DNA from: Pontibacter beigongshangensis
GTDB taxonomy: Bacteria > Bacteroidota > Bacteroidia > Cytophagales > Hymenobacteraceae
Length of the DNA: 64,000 nt
Direction: 5' to 3'
Assembly: GCF_014332515.1 (NCBI RefSeq)
Contig: NZ_VFSD01000016.1
Span: 62,001-126,000 of the forward strand
Shown here: in pieces, positions 24,605-33,722 of the stretch
Layout of the letters: the number at the start of each line of letters is the position of its first letter
How positions within the stretch are numbered: the stretch's first letter is position 1
Made by a program: the position numbers and the translations under genes
The notes under the pieces: model-generated
Told to the model about the DNA's origin: nothing
The model's input: only the letters and a program-made list of their open reading frames with translations
Database searches by the model: none

Positions 24605-26128
24605 ATGCACTACAGAGAGATTCCTTCTGAAAACTTACTCAAGATAAAGACACTGGGCCAGCTGAAGGCAGCCGGCTACCAACCCCAAACTGTAAAGCAA
24701 GAGCTGCGGAACAACCTGATCCGGAAACTGCGGAACAAGGAAGATGCCTTTCCGGGTATCTGGGGCTACGAAGAAACCGTGATCCCGGACATGCAGCGGG
24801 CCATCCTCTCAATGCACCACATTAACCTGCTGGGCCTGCGGGGGCAGGCTAAAACCCGCATTGCCCGTATGATGGTGGACTTGTTGGATGAATACATTCC
24901 GGTAGTCAAAGGCTCCGAACTGAACGACGATCCGCTGCAGCCCCTGTCGCGGTTTGCCAAGGACCAGTTGCACGAGCACGGCGACGACACCCCGATTGCC
25001 TGGATGCACCGCAACGAGCGCTATACCGAAAAGCTGGCTACGCCCGATGTATCGGTGGCCGACCTGATCGGAGATGCCGACCCGATAAAAGCCGCCACTA
25101 TGAAACTGCCTTATTCTGACGAGCGGGTGATTCATTTCGGACTGATCCCACGTTCGCACCGGGGCATTTTCGTGATCAACGAGATCCCGGATCTGCAGGC
25201 ACGCATACAGGTGGCGCTGTTTAACATTTTGCAGGAAGGCGATATTCAGATACGGGGTTTCAAGGTGCGCCTGCCGCTTGATATCCAGTTCGTTTTCACG
25301 GCCAACCCGGAAGATTACACCAACCGGGGCTCCATTGTCACGCCACTGAAAGACCGCATCGACAGCCAGATTATTACGCACTATCCTAAATCCATTGAAG
25401 TCGGGAAGAAAATAACCCGGCAGGAAGCACATATTAAAGAGGAGCAGGAGCAACTGGTGCAGCTCAACGACCTGGTAGGCGACCTGATTGAGCAAGTTGC
25501 CTTTGAGGCACGGGAGAGCGAGTACGTAGATGCCAAAAGCGGTGTGTCGGCGCGCCTCACTATCTCTGCCTTCGAGAACCTGCTGAGCGCTGCCGAGCGG
25601 CGGGCTCTGCTCAACGGCGAAACCTCTACTTATGTGCGCGTATCTGATTTCATGAACACCATACCGGCCGTAACCGGCAAGGTGGAACTGGTGTACGAGG
25701 GCGAGCAGGAGGGGGCTGGTCATGTGGCGCAGGTACTGATGGGCAAGGCCATCCGGTCGCAGTTCCTGAAATATTTCCCGGACCCCGATAAAGCCAAAAA
25801 GACCAAAAACGGCGCCAACCCGTACAAAAAGATAGTAGACTGGTTCGGCGACGGCAACAAACTCGATATCCTGAGCGATGCCTCTGATGCGGAGTATGCC
25901 AAAGCCCTGAACAGCGTGCCTGGTTTAGCAGAGCTGGCGGAAAAGAATCAGCCGAAAAAGAATGCAAAAGAGAAGCTCTTTATGATGGAATTTGCCCTGC
26001 ACGGACTAGCGGAGCATAGCCAGATCAGCAAAAACAGGCTGAGCACCGGCCTCCAGTTCAAAGACCTGCTCAGTGGCATGTTTACCATGCCAAGCTTCGG
26101 CGAAGAGGACGATGACGATTCCTATTGA
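24605..26128 (+). CDS. AAA+ ATPase of the magnesium chelatase I/MoxR type
   Basis: 507 residues. The P-loop is GLRGQAKTRIAR (about residues 78-89), the variant seen in ChlI/MoxR-like ATPases. Walker B is GIFVINEIPDLQARIQ (about 198-213); sensor and arginine-finger regions follow (VFTANPEDYTNRGSI, PLKDRIDSQIITHYP). A helical C-terminal lid runs to the acidic tail EEDDDDSY. Paired with the upstream VWA protein, it forms a MoxR-VWA chaperone module. Too few neighbours to name a client. Confidence 0.85.
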   Translation: MHYREIPSENLLKIKTLGQLKAAGYQPQTVKQELRNNLIRKLRNKEDAFPGIWGYEETVIPDMQRAILSMHHINLLGLRGQAKTRIARMMVDLLDEYIPVVKGSELNDDPLQPLSRFAKDQLHEHGDDTPIAWMHRNERYTEKLATPDVSVADLIGDADPIKAATMKLPYSDERVIHFGLIPRSHRGIFVINEIPDLQARIQVALFNILQEGDIQIRGFKVRLPLDIQFVFTANPEDYTNRGSIVTPLKDRIDSQIITHYPKSIEVGKKITRQEAHIKEEQEQLVQLNDLVGDLIEQVAFEARESEYVDAKSGVSARLTISAFENLLSAAERRALLNGETSTYVRVSDFMNTIPAVTGKVELVYEGEQEGAGHVAQVLMGKAIRSQFLKYFPDPDKAKKTKNGANPYKKIVDWFGDGNKLDILSDASDAEYAKALNSVPGLAELAEKNQPKKNAKEKLFMMEFALHGLAEHSQISKNRLSTGLQFKDLLSGMFTMPSFGEEDDDDSY

Positions 26129-26150
26129 TTAAGACAGGTATTTCGGGCAG

Positions 26151-26198
26151 TGAGAAGAGGCAGGAATCGGCGGCGATGTTCTGCCTCTTCTCATTTAA
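26151..26198 (+). terminator. Hairpin terminator of the VWA/AAA pair
   Basis: TGAGAAGAGGCAG (26151-26163) pairs with its exact complement at 26181-26193 across a 17-nt loop, followed by TTTAA. Confidence 0.6.
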
Positions 26199-26607
26199 CC
26201 AGATGATACCCAAATTAATTGCTTTACTCGTCTTTGCCCCAGTCCCTGTCCTCGGACAGAACCTTCATCAGCTGCTGAGAAAGCGGAAGTCTAACTAACT
26301 GGGCAGGCTGGGGACAGCACACGGAAGTGTAATAGGCCCGAACCAGCTGCCTTTTGGTTAAGTAGTGCGGCTGCGGATTTTTCTAATGAAAATGCCCCTC
26401 AGGAGCATTTGCCGCTCCTGCTGCCCTGTACCTGCCTCAGTCCTGTGCCTCATCTAAAACAAATCTGAAGTAGCCAACGGAGTAGTTTTGGCACATGGAC
26501 CATCCTATTCCTATCTGACCAGTACTGGCGATGGGCCTGATTCATTTTTAGGGTATCTTTAATTTGGTAAGGTGCCGGCCTTCTCCGGGTTAGCAGTCTA
26601 ATTTATT
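26199..26607. other. Intergenic region without a gene
   Basis: About 400 bp between convergent units. Apart from element A copy 11 at 26377-26424 I see no gene, RNA or further repeat. Confidence 0.5.
26377..26424 (+). repeat. Dispersed element A, copy 11
   Basis: Plus-strand copy: ATTTTTCTAATG head, GCCCCTCAGGAGC core, TGCCGCTCCTGCTGCC tail. Confidence 0.75.
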
Positions 26608-27375
26608 CTAAAGGCCCGGCGCCTGTATCGCAATACCCTCCTGCTGCAGCGCTTCCCGTATCTGGCGGGCAAAGGAGAGGGCATGGGGGCCGTCGCCATG
26701 TATACAAACGGTGTCGGCCTGGATGGCTGCCAGCTGCCCCTGCTGCGACAGTATGTTACCTTCTTTTACCATCCGGAGCACCTGCTGCACGGCCAGTGTC
26801 TCGTTCTGCACCAGGGCATTGGGGTGGGTTCTGGGGGTAAGGGTGCCGCCTTGCTGGTAGGTTCGGTCTGCAAAAACTTCGCTGGCAGTTTTCAGGCCCA
26901 GTTTTTTACCTGCCCTTATCAGCTCGCTTCCGGCAAGACCATACAAAAATGCTTCGGGATGTATCTTGTAAACGGCTTCTGCTATGGCCTCTGATAAACC
27001 CGGACTTGTGGCGGCCATGTTGTACAAAGCTCCGTGAGGTTTCACGTGGTGCAGGTATCCTCCTGCAGCTTTCGCAAAAGCAGACAGGGCTCCTACCTGA
27101 TACACGACCATCTCGAAAGCCTCTTCCGCCGAGATACTCATATTTCTCCGCCCGAAGCCCACCAGGTCGGGAAGGCCAGGGTGTGCGCCTATGGCTACCT
27201 GGTGCTCCAGTGCCAGTTGCACCGTTTCCCGCATCACGGCCGGGTCTCCGGCATGGAAACCGCAGGCTATATTGGCGGAGCTCACAAAAGGCAGGATGGC
27301 CGCATCGTTGCCCAGGCTATAGGCGCCAAAGCTCTCACCGAGGTCACAGTTCAGGTCAACTACAAGTCGGGTCAT
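26608..27375 (-). CDS. pxpA: 5-oxoprolinase subunit A (LamB/YcsF)
   Basis: 255-residue subunit of the ATP-dependent prokaryotic 5-oxoprolinase PxpABC, which opens 5-oxoproline to glutamate. Family marks are [12 protein letters not shown] at the start, [26 protein letters not shown] and VKPHGALYN. Last gene of pxpB-pxpC-pxpA; overlaps pxpC by 4 bp (ATGA). Confidence 0.95.
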   Translation of the reverse strand: MTRLVVDLNCDLGESFGAYSLGNDAAILPFVSSANIACGFHAGDPAVMRETVQLALEHQVAIGAHPGLPDLVGFGRRNMSISAEEAFEMVVYQVGALSAFAKAAGGYLHHVKPHGALYNMAATSPGLSEAIAEAVYKIHPEAFLYGLAGSELIRAGKKLGLKTASEVFADRTYQQGGTLTPRTHPNALVQNETLAVQQVLRMVKEGNILSQQGQLAAIQADTVCIHGDGPHALSFARQIREALQQEGIAIQAPGL

Positions 27376-28385
27376 GAAAATAAACGTTTTAGCTCAATGC
27401 CTCTTTTCAGGATTTCGAGGTTCTGCTCCTGTTGCAGGTAATGCTGCTGCGCTTCAGGTAGGGTTACTTCTGCAAACCGTAAAATTGTGCCCGGACCAGC
27501 CTGCGCCAGTATCGGAAGGTCGGCAGTGATTACCTGTGCAATGCGTGGGTAACCTCCTGTTGTCTGGTGGTCTGCCATCAGCACGATCGGGCTGCCCTGG
27601 TGAGGCACCTGTATCGTGCCGAAGGTAACGGCGCAGGAAATAAGTTCTTCCGGAAGAACCATAGCCAGCGGAGCTCCCTGTAGCTGCAGACCCATACGGT
27701 CAGCCTGACGGGTAATCTGGTATTTTTCTGTCCAGAGGTACTGCTTGCTGTTCTCTGAAAGCAAGTCGTACTCAGGTCCGCGCACTGCCCGTAGAGTAGG
27801 CTGCTCCTGGTAAACCGGGCAAAGCCTCGGGTCAGGAGTCCAGCGGGCCGGCACACAGCCTGACGTATCAGAAGCCGGACTCCGGAACATTTTATCTCTA
27901 AATCCATTGCCAGCTGCTGCTTTTCCAGGTGTAAGGATGTCGCCGGCCTGCAGGGCCCGGCCATGCAGGCCTCCGATGCCAGCCTTCAGATAGGTGGAAT
28001 GGCTACCCAGCACCTGCGGCAGCTCGAAGCTGCCGGCCACGGCCACATACGTGTAGCAGCCGGAGCGTGGCGCGCCGAACTCCAGCAAGCTGCCCTGCCG
28101 CACCAGCACCGGCCTGCCCATTAGTACGGACTCTCCTGCTATGGTTGGCGACAAGTCTGCTCCTGTTATGGCTATTACTGCATCTTTCCGGAAGCGGACA
28201 GTAGGGCCGGGGGCTACAGCCTCTATAACAGCTGCCTGTTCGTGGTTGCCTACCAGCAGGTTGGCGATGCGCATGGCCATACGGTCCATGGCACCACTTA
28301 CAATAATGCCTTCTTTCTGATGGCCAAACCTGCCCCCATCCTGAATGGTGGTCAGGAGCCCGGGCTTTTCAATCAACAGACTCAT
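27372..28385 (-). CDS. pxpC: 5-oxoprolinase subunit C (KipA-like)
   Basis: 337 residues from the Met at 28385 ([19 protein letters not shown]), the family-typical start. A longer frame to 28433 adds basic residues without homology and lies inside pxpB. Conserved blocks are [19 protein letters not shown], the central RVVRGPEY-like AVRGPEYD, and [33 protein letters not shown]. Overlaps the end of pxpB by 17 bp. Confidence 0.94.
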   Translation of the reverse strand: MSLLIEKPGLLTTIQDGGRFGHQKEGIIVSGAMDRMAMRIANLLVGNHEQAAVIEAVAPGPTVRFRKDAVIAITGADLSPTIAGESVLMGRPVLVRQGSLLEFGAPRSGCYTYVAVAGSFELPQVLGSHSTYLKAGIGGLHGRALQAGDILTPGKAAAGNGFRDKMFRSPASDTSGCVPARWTPDPRLCPVYQEQPTLRAVRGPEYDLLSENSKQYLWTEKYQITRQADRMGLQLQGAPLAMVLPEELISCAVTFGTIQVPHQGSPIVLMADHQTTGGYPRIAQVITADLPILAQAGPGTILRFAEVTLPEAQQHYLQQEQNLEILKRGIELKRLFS

Positions 28386-29121
28386 GCACCTGCTCCTTTC
28401 TCTGTAGGAATTCCTTCTGGGTGATGGGTACAAACCGCAGCCTGTCGCCGGCTTTCAGCAGGCAGGGGCTTGGGTGGTGAGGCTGGAACAGGGGTAGCGG
28501 TGTGCGGCCAATCAGCTGCCAGCCTCCCGGTGTTTCGAGAGGGTACACACCTGTTTGGTTGCCGGCTATGCCAACGGAACCCGGTGGAATGGCGGCACGG
28601 GGAGTGCCGTGGCGGGGCGCGGCGATCAGCCTGTTCATGCCGCCCAGGTACGGAAAGCCAGGCGCAAAGCCGATCATATACACCAGGTACTCTGTGGCAG
28701 CATGCAGGGAGATGACCATTTCGGGGGAGAGGTGGTTGTGCGTTGCCACAAATTCCAGGTCGGGGCCGAACTCGCCGCCGTAGCAAACCGGGATTTCGAC
28801 CAGCCGCGAAGGTTGTTCCTCCTGGTGATGGGTTTTTGTGAGCAGGGGCAGCAGCAAGTCAATTACGGCCTGGTACGGGTCGTGTTGTCCCCGTTGGCTC
28901 ACCTGCCAGGGATTATAATAGACCGTAACTGTTCTGAAGGCTGGCACCAGCTCCACAAAACCCTCGAAGGTGTTTTCGTCCAGCAAAGCGGCAAAAGCCC
29001 TGACTTTTTTATGTACTTCTAAGGATATTTTATCTCCGAACTGCACCACAATTGCGGCGTCTCCCAGCGGAAACAACTGATAAGCAGAAGGAAACGCATG
29101 GGCAGCCTTGATTTTTTTCAT
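28369..29121 (-). CDS. pxpB: 5-oxoprolinase subunit B (KipI-like)
   Basis: 250 residues, cyclophilin-like KipI fold. Motifs: LFPLGDAAIVVQFGD near the N-terminus, VEIPVCYGGEFGPDL, YMIGFAPGFPYLGGM and GSVGIAGNQTGVYPLETPGGW. First gene of the operon. The 358-bp gap upstream holds element A copy 12 and no recognised promoter. Confidence 0.94.
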   Translation of the reverse strand: MKKIKAAHAFPSAYQLFPLGDAAIVVQFGDKISLEVHKKVRAFAALLDENTFEGFVELVPAFRTVTVYYNPWQVSQRGQHDPYQAVIDLLLPLLTKTHHQEEQPSRLVEIPVCYGGEFGPDLEFVATHNHLSPEMVISLHAATEYLVYMIGFAPGFPYLGGMNRLIAAPRHGTPRAAIPPGSVGIAGNQTGVYPLETPGGWQLIGRTPLPLFQPHHPSPCLLKAGDRLRFVPITQKEFLQRKEQVHESVD

Positions 29122-29342
29122 AGCTTATTGCGTAATTGCAGTAAATAACGGCCTCCACAGTTGCAGCAGGTGACCGTATTGGCTCGGGTACCGTTCCACT
29201 CAGATTTTAGTCTGGCATAGAGCCCCGGTACAAGTGCTGCTGTGGCGTGAGGTGTGGTGAACCGGCTAAAACCCTTTCCTTTAGTTTGGCAGCAACCCTT
29301 CAACAAGTTAGCAAATCAATGACAAGCTGCGCAACAAGCAGC

Positions 29343-29388
29343 AATTATTTAAATAAAATGTGCCCTCCGGAGTCTTCTGCTGCTGCTT
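29343..29388 (+). repeat. Dispersed element A, copy 12
   Basis: Plus-strand copy: AATTATTTAAATA head, GTGCCCTCCGGAGTC core, TGCTGCTGCTT tail, between pxpB and the symporter gene. Confidence 0.75.
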
Positions 29389-29479
29389 ATCTTGGCTCTC
29401 AGATTGCCAAACTGGTACTGTTTAGTTTATGGGCGACTCTTTTTATTGGACTGAGCAGAGAGTAAAAAGGTTGTGTGAC

Positions 29480-30778
29480 TCAGTAAATAGGGTCAGGCTG
29501 AGGTATTTCGCCCTCTGAGCGGGCTATTATGGTGGTAACAGTAGCATCGCCGGTAATATTTATGACCGTCCGGCACATGTCCAGGAGGCGGTCGGGTGCC
29601 ATAATCAGGGCAATGCCTTCGATGGGGATATTGGCCTGCTGCAGCACGATAACCAGCATAACCACCCCAGCGCCCGGCACGGCGGCAGAGCCGATGGAGG
29701 CCAGCGTGGCCGTGAGCACGATGCCAAGCTGGGTGGTCAGGCTCAGGTCCATGCCAAAAGCCTGGGCTATAAACACAGCGGCTACGGCCTGGTAGAGGCT
29801 GGTGCCATCCATGTTAATGGTGGCGCCAAGCGGGAGCACAAAACTGCTCACTTCTTTGGATAGCCCCAGGTTCCGTTCGCAGCACTCCATGGTTACCGGC
29901 AGCGTAGCAGCGCTCGAGGAAGTCGAAAAAGCCAGCATCTGGGCAGGAAACATTCCTTTCAGGAACTGGCCATATTTCATTTTGCCAATAAAAGTGGCCA
30001 GCAACGGGTACATGCCAAACAGCAGAATTGCCAGCCCTACCAGCACCACAAGGCAGTAATAGCCCAGTACCAGTAGCAGCTCGATGGCAGCAGCAGGATC
30101 GTCGCCGGCAAAATCTACCACCAGGCCCGCCAGCAGCGCAAATACGCCATAAGGAGCCGCCAGCATAATGATGTCCACAATTTTGAGCACGACCAGGTTT
30201 ACCCCGTCAAAGAAAGCAACCACGGGAGCGCCTTTGTCCGGAGGGATCAGGATGAGGGCAATGCCGAACAGGAGGGCGAAAAAGATAACCTGCAGCATAT
30301 TGCCATTGTCGGTCATGGCGCCAAAAATGTTGCTGGGCACAATATCTACCAGTGGCTGCAGCGGCGTGGCGCTTTGTAGCTGGGCTGCATCAGCCGATTT
30401 GGAGGAGGTGGCGGCGGCAAACTGTTCTTTGAACTCTTCCCGCTTCTCCTGAGAGAAAGCCTTGCCCGGAGCGGTAATGTTCACCAGCACCAGCCCTAGC
30501 ACAACAGCAATAACCGTGGTGCCGAGGTAAATGCCGATCGTTTTGGTGCCGATACGCGACAATTTGCTGATGTCGCTCAAGCCGGCTACACCTGTGATCA
30601 GCGATGCCAGCACGAGCGGCACGGCTATAAGCTTAAGCAGGTTTATAAAAATGGTGCCGAAGGGTTTGATCCAGTCTGCGGTAACATCGGTCAGACCTGT
30701 AGAGCTGGCCATGATACCCCAAAGTACGCCCAGCGTCATGCCAATAAGGATCTGCCAGTGCAAGGCTAATCTTTTCAT
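29480..30778 (-). CDS. gltP: Dicarboxylate/amino acid:cation symporter (DAACS family)
   Basis: 432-residue inner-membrane carrier of the GltP/GltPh family, moving glutamate, aspartate or C4-dicarboxylates with Na+ or H+. The serine-rich hairpin loop FSTSSSAATLPVT (about 270-283), the NMDGT motif in TM7 (about 315) and the proline-glycine-rich second hairpin SIGSAAVPGAGVVM are intact. A short Ala/Ser insert (about 115-135) lies in an outer loop. Next to the 5-oxoprolinase operon, which yields glutamate, but with its own transcription unit. Confidence 0.93.
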   Translation of the reverse strand: MKRLALHWQILIGMTLGVLWGIMASSTGLTDVTADWIKPFGTIFINLLKLIAVPLVLASLITGVAGLSDISKLSRIGTKTIGIYLGTTVIAVVLGLVLVNITAPGKAFSQEKREEFKEQFAAATSSKSADAAQLQSATPLQPLVDIVPSNIFGAMTDNGNMLQVIFFALLFGIALILIPPDKGAPVVAFFDGVNLVVLKIVDIIMLAAPYGVFALLAGLVVDFAGDDPAAAIELLLVLGYYCLVVLVGLAILLFGMYPLLATFIGKMKYGQFLKGMFPAQMLAFSTSSSAATLPVTMECCERNLGLSKEVSSFVLPLGATINMDGTSLYQAVAAVFIAQAFGMDLSLTTQLGIVLTATLASIGSAAVPGAGVVMLVIVLQQANIPIEGIALIMAPDRLLDMCRTVINITGDATVTTIIARSEGEIPQPDPIY

Positions 30779-31089
30779 AAGGTAGGGTAATAGTTCTTTC
30801 CGAATGGCCTGTAGCCAGTGTTTTGAGTTAATGCTGCTTAAGAAGAGACCTGGTGGGCCTGTTCAGGTTAATAGAATTTGTGCGCACAAGGTTAGCTACA
30901 ATAAAGCTAAGCATAAATCTTTAGCTACACGGGATATTTATGAAGAAGGGGTAAAAATTGATGCTGACTGAGACACAGGCAGATAAGAAAACCAAAATGA
31001 TGGTGCCGCTGCTTGCAGAACAGCAAGACGCTGGCTTCCTTGTTAAAAATAAAATTGGCTGTGTACTGGCAAATGCATAGCGGGCTATC

Positions 31090-31144
31090 AATTATTCTAA
31101 TAAAAAATGCCCTCCGGAGCCCTCTTCTGCTCCTGCCGCTGCTG
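31090..31144 (+). repeat. Dispersed element A, copy 13
   Basis: Plus-strand copy: AATTATTCTAATA head, ATGCCCTCCGGAGCCC core, CTGCTCCTGCCGCTGCTG tail. Otherwise nothing was recognised in 30779-31210. Confidence 0.8.
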
Positions 31145-31210
31145 ATCAGGTTTGCGGGCAACAAATTTTACTTGAATGTACTGAGGGATGCAGGTGTGAG
31201 CTGGAACATA

Positions 31211-31245
31211 AATGCAAGCGCCACTACTGGAGCGGCGCTTGCATT
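31211..31245 (-). terminator. Hairpin terminator after the cyclophilin gene
   Basis: AATGCAAGCGCC at 31211-31222 pairs perfectly with 31234-31245 across an 11-nt loop, 21 bp past the stop codon. Confidence 0.7.
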
Positions 31246-31266
31246 ATTCTTAAGCCTAAAAAAGGC

Positions 31267-31725
31267 TTACTCCTCGTTAACTACAATCTTCTCTATTCTG
31301 TCGTTTGCTTTTATCTGGTCGATCACGTCGAGGCCCTCTACCACTTTGCCGAAGCAGGTGTGGTTACGGTCGAGGTGCGCCGTGTTTTTGCGGCTGTGCA
31401 CGATAAAGAACTGGGAACCGCCCGTATTGCGCCCGGCATGGGCCATAGACAAAACGCCACGGTCGTGGTACTGGTTTTCGCCGGAAAGCTCGCAGTCGAT
31501 CTTATAGCCGGGGCCGCCGGTGCCCGGCACTCCTTTGGCTCCCTCACGTGAGTTAGGGCAGCCTCCCTGTATCACAAAATCAGGAATAACCCGGTGGAAG
31601 GTAAGGCCGTCGTAAAAGCCTTTTTTGGCAAGGTCTATAAAGTTCTGCACAGTTTTTGGAGCGTCCTCTTCATAGAACTCCACTTTCATGACTCCTTTGG
31701 CGGTATGAATTTCAGCAGTTTTCAT
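31267..31725 (-). CDS. ppiB: Peptidyl-prolyl cis-trans isomerase, cyclophilin type
   Basis: 152 residues, a single cyclophilin domain without signal peptide, so cytoplasmic. Active-site segments are FHRVIPDFVIQGGCP, GRNTGGSQFFIVHS and LDRNHTCFGKVVEG. Usual length. Flanked by a terminator downstream and a -7 box upstream. Confidence 0.95.
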   Translation of the reverse strand: MKTAEIHTAKGVMKVEFYEEDAPKTVQNFIDLAKKGFYDGLTFHRVIPDFVIQGGCPNSREGAKGVPGTGGPGYKIDCELSGENQYHDRGVLSMAHAGRNTGGSQFFIVHSRKNTAHLDRNHTCFGKVVEGLDVIDQIKANDRIEKIVVNEE

Positions 31726-31759
31726 GTTTTTCTAATTAATGTAAGTTAAAAAGCAATTG

Positions 31760-31767
31760 CAAAAGTA
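31760..31767 (-). promoter_or_regulatory. -7 box TACTTTTG of ppiB
   Basis: Exact TAnnTTTG match on the minus strand, 35 bp before the ppiB start. No good -33 box. Confidence 0.4.
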
Positions 31768-31918
31768 AGCAAAATATAGTTTAAGGCTGCCTTATTTAGG
31801 CCCTTGCCTGTACTTTGTTCAAAAAATATACAGCCCTTCGAAAAATTATACCGTAAATATTAAGAAGGAGGGCGTACCACACCGATGAAACGAGGAGTTG
31901 TTAAATCAGAAACGAGCT

Positions 31919-32545
31919 ATGAGAATGGATGTTGTTAAAGGGATGGGGATAGGACTACTGGCTGGTGCTATCCTGATGGGCTGTGGAGAGGCTCCATCTA
32001 CACAAGAAGAAGGAAACGAAGTTATGCAGAGCCGGGTTGCCAGTCATCTGAGCCCGGGCTTGCATCCGGAACCCGGCAATAATGCGATTTCCCCGGAAAA
32101 TACAGAAAATCATGAGCTGGCACCCCAACGGCCAAGCGTCTTGCAGCACATAGATGTTGAGGATAAACTCAGCACGTTCTCTTCGGCACTTAAAGAAACA
32201 GACCTGATAAATAGCCTGAATGGTACGGGTCCCTACACGGTGTTTGCTCCTTCCGACGATGCTTTCAGCGCGCTGAGTAGCGATACCACCCTGCAGCATC
32301 TGATGGCACCGGAAAACAGGGAGCAGCTCAGGCAACTGCTAAGCAACCACCTGGTTACCGGCAAGCTGGCCATAACCGACCTGCAGGATGGCACCACCCT
32401 CAAAACAGCAGGTGGCCAGCAGCTGAACGTGACAAAACGGAACGGGAAGGTCCTGATAAACGATGCCGCCCTCGAAGCCACAGAAGATGGCAGCAGCAAT
32501 GGTGTAGTACACGTGCTGAACAAGGTGCTGCTACCATCTTCCTGA
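31919..32545 (+). CDS. Fasciclin domain lipoprotein
   Basis: 208 residues. The signal GMGIGLLAGAILMGC ends in a lipobox with Cys at about residue 22, so it is lipid-anchored. After a linker, the FAS1 domain (about 75-208) has LINSLNGTGPYTVFAPSDDAF and GVVHVLNKVLLPS. FAS1 domains mediate adhesion or matrix contacts. The frame opens at TTG 31898, but the ATG at 31919 gives a proper signal peptide. Confidence 0.88.
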   Translation: MRMDVVKGMGIGLLAGAILMGCGEAPSTQEEGNEVMQSRVASHLSPGLHPEPGNNAISPENTENHELAPQRPSVLQHIDVEDKLSTFSSALKETDLINSLNGTGPYTVFAPSDDAFSALSSDTTLQHLMAPENREQLRQLLSNHLVTGKLAITDLQDGTTLKTAGGQQLNVTKRNGKVLINDAALEATEDGSSNGVVHVLNKVLLPSS

Positions 32546-32548
32546 AAC

Positions 32549-32581
32549 AGCCTCCGGAGGGCCTTTTTTATTGGAATAATT
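32549..32581 (-). repeat. Dispersed element A, copy 14
   Basis: Minus-strand copy: AATTATTCCAATA head, A-run, GGCCCTCCGGAGGC core. It abuts the stop codon of the fasciclin gene; no clear CTG tail outside the gene. Confidence 0.7.
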
Positions 32582-32745
32582 TAACGGTTGATAGTTGCGG
32601 GTTGTTAATTGCTAAATGGTTGATTTTTGATTTGAAAATTGGAGATGTAAAAATTTAGAAATGAATTCTCCAGATATTTAAAGAACAATCAACTTATTAC
32701 GCTCAACTCAAAGCTCTTAACTATAGCTCCGTCTTGTGTCTTTTT
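32582..32745 (-). repeat. Composite intergenic repeat stretch, no gene
   Basis: Between element A copies 15 and 14. Read on the minus strand: AAAAAAGACACAAGACGG, then TTAAGAGCTTTGAGTTGAGC, then the low-complexity ATTTTCAAATC and CAACCATTTAGCAATTAAC block, then copy 14. The order matches other composite stretches. Confidence 0.6.
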
Positions 32746-32777
32746 TGCCTCCGGAGGGCCGATTTCATTAGAATAAA
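32746..32777 (-). repeat. Dispersed element A, copy 15
   Basis: Minus-strand copy: TTATTCTAATG head, GGCCCTCCGGAGGC core, leading directly into the AAGACACAAGAC block. Confidence 0.75.
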
Positions 32778-32798
32778 TGCCAGAAGTGGCTTGCTTGC

Positions 32799-33722
32799 CT
32801 ACCGTCTGTTGTCTTCGCCATGTAATATGCTCAGGTAGCTCTGGTAGCGGGTAAGGGCGATCTGGTTGTGGCGCACGGCCTCTACCACGGCACAACCCGG
32901 CTCGTTAAAATGGGTGCAGTTGTTAAAGCGGCATTGGTTGAGCAGCTCCCGCATTTCGGGGAAGAAATGGCTCAGCTCATTTTTCGGGATATCGATTACA
33001 CCCAGTTCTTTGATGCCTGGAGTGTCTATAATAAAGGTGCCTTCTTCTACCTCAAACATCTCCGCAAAGGTGGTAGTGTGCACACCCTTATCTGAAAAAG
33101 CCGAAATTTCGGAAGTCTTCAGAGCCAGGTCGGGCACCAGCTGGTTGATGAGCGACGATTTACCGACGCCAGAATGACCGGCGAAAAGCGTGGTTTTTCC
33201 TTTAATCAGCTTTTCAATCTCATCAATGCCTTCGTTCCGGAAGGCAGACACCGACAAGCTGTTGTAACCTGCCAGGCTGTACATGTGGCTGATCTGGCGC
33301 TGGTAATCTTCCATGTCGGCATCGTACAGGTCAGATTTGTTGTAGATGATCGTGACTGGAATATCGTAGGCCTCTGCCGTAACCAGAAAGCGGTCTATAA
33401 ACCCGAAAGAGGTGCGCGGCGACACCAGGGTGGCGATGAGCAGGGCATGATCCAGGTTAGCCGCAATAATATGCGAGTAGCCCGATTTGTGGGTAGACTG
33501 CCGGATAATATAGTTTTCCCGGTCTTCGATCTTATGAATAACGGCAGTTTCCTCGTCTACCTCCTCCAGGTCGAACTCCACGCGGTCGCCTACAGCCAGC
33601 GGGTTGCTCACTTTCATGCCCTTCAGCTTAAACTTGCCGCGCAGGCGTGCCTTGTAGAGGGTGCCGTTTTCGGCACGCACCAGGTACCACGACCCTGTAG
33701 ATTTAATAACGACTCCTTTCAT
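32799..33722 (-). CDS. rsgA: Small ribosomal subunit biogenesis GTPase RsgA
   Basis: 307-residue circularly permuted GTPase. The order is N-terminal OB fold, G4 (YNKSDL), G1 ([13 protein letters not shown]), G3 (IDTPGIKELG), then the zinc knuckle CRFNNCTHFNEPGC. All motifs intact. Helps late maturation of the 30S subunit. Overlaps the kdtA stop by 4 bp. Confidence 0.96.
   Translation of the reverse strand: MKGVVIKSTGSWYLVRAENGTLYKARLRGKFKLKGMKVSNPLAVGDRVEFDLEEVDEETAVIHKIEDRENYIIRQSTHKSGYSHIIAANLDHALLIATLVSPRTSFGFIDRFLVTAEAYDIPVTIIYNKSDLYDADMEDYQRQISHMYSLAGYNSLSVSAFRNEGIDEIEKLIKGKTTLFAGHSGVGKSSLINQLVPDLALKTSEISAFSDKGVHTTTFAEMFEVEEGTFIIDTPGIKELGVIDIPKNELSHFFPEMRELLNQCRFNNCTHFNEPGCAVVEAVRHNQIALTRYQSYLSILHGEDNRR

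Noticed and set aside
29122..29342. Possible riboswitch before pxpB
   Set aside because: No known aptamer motif and no clear stem-loop structure by eye.
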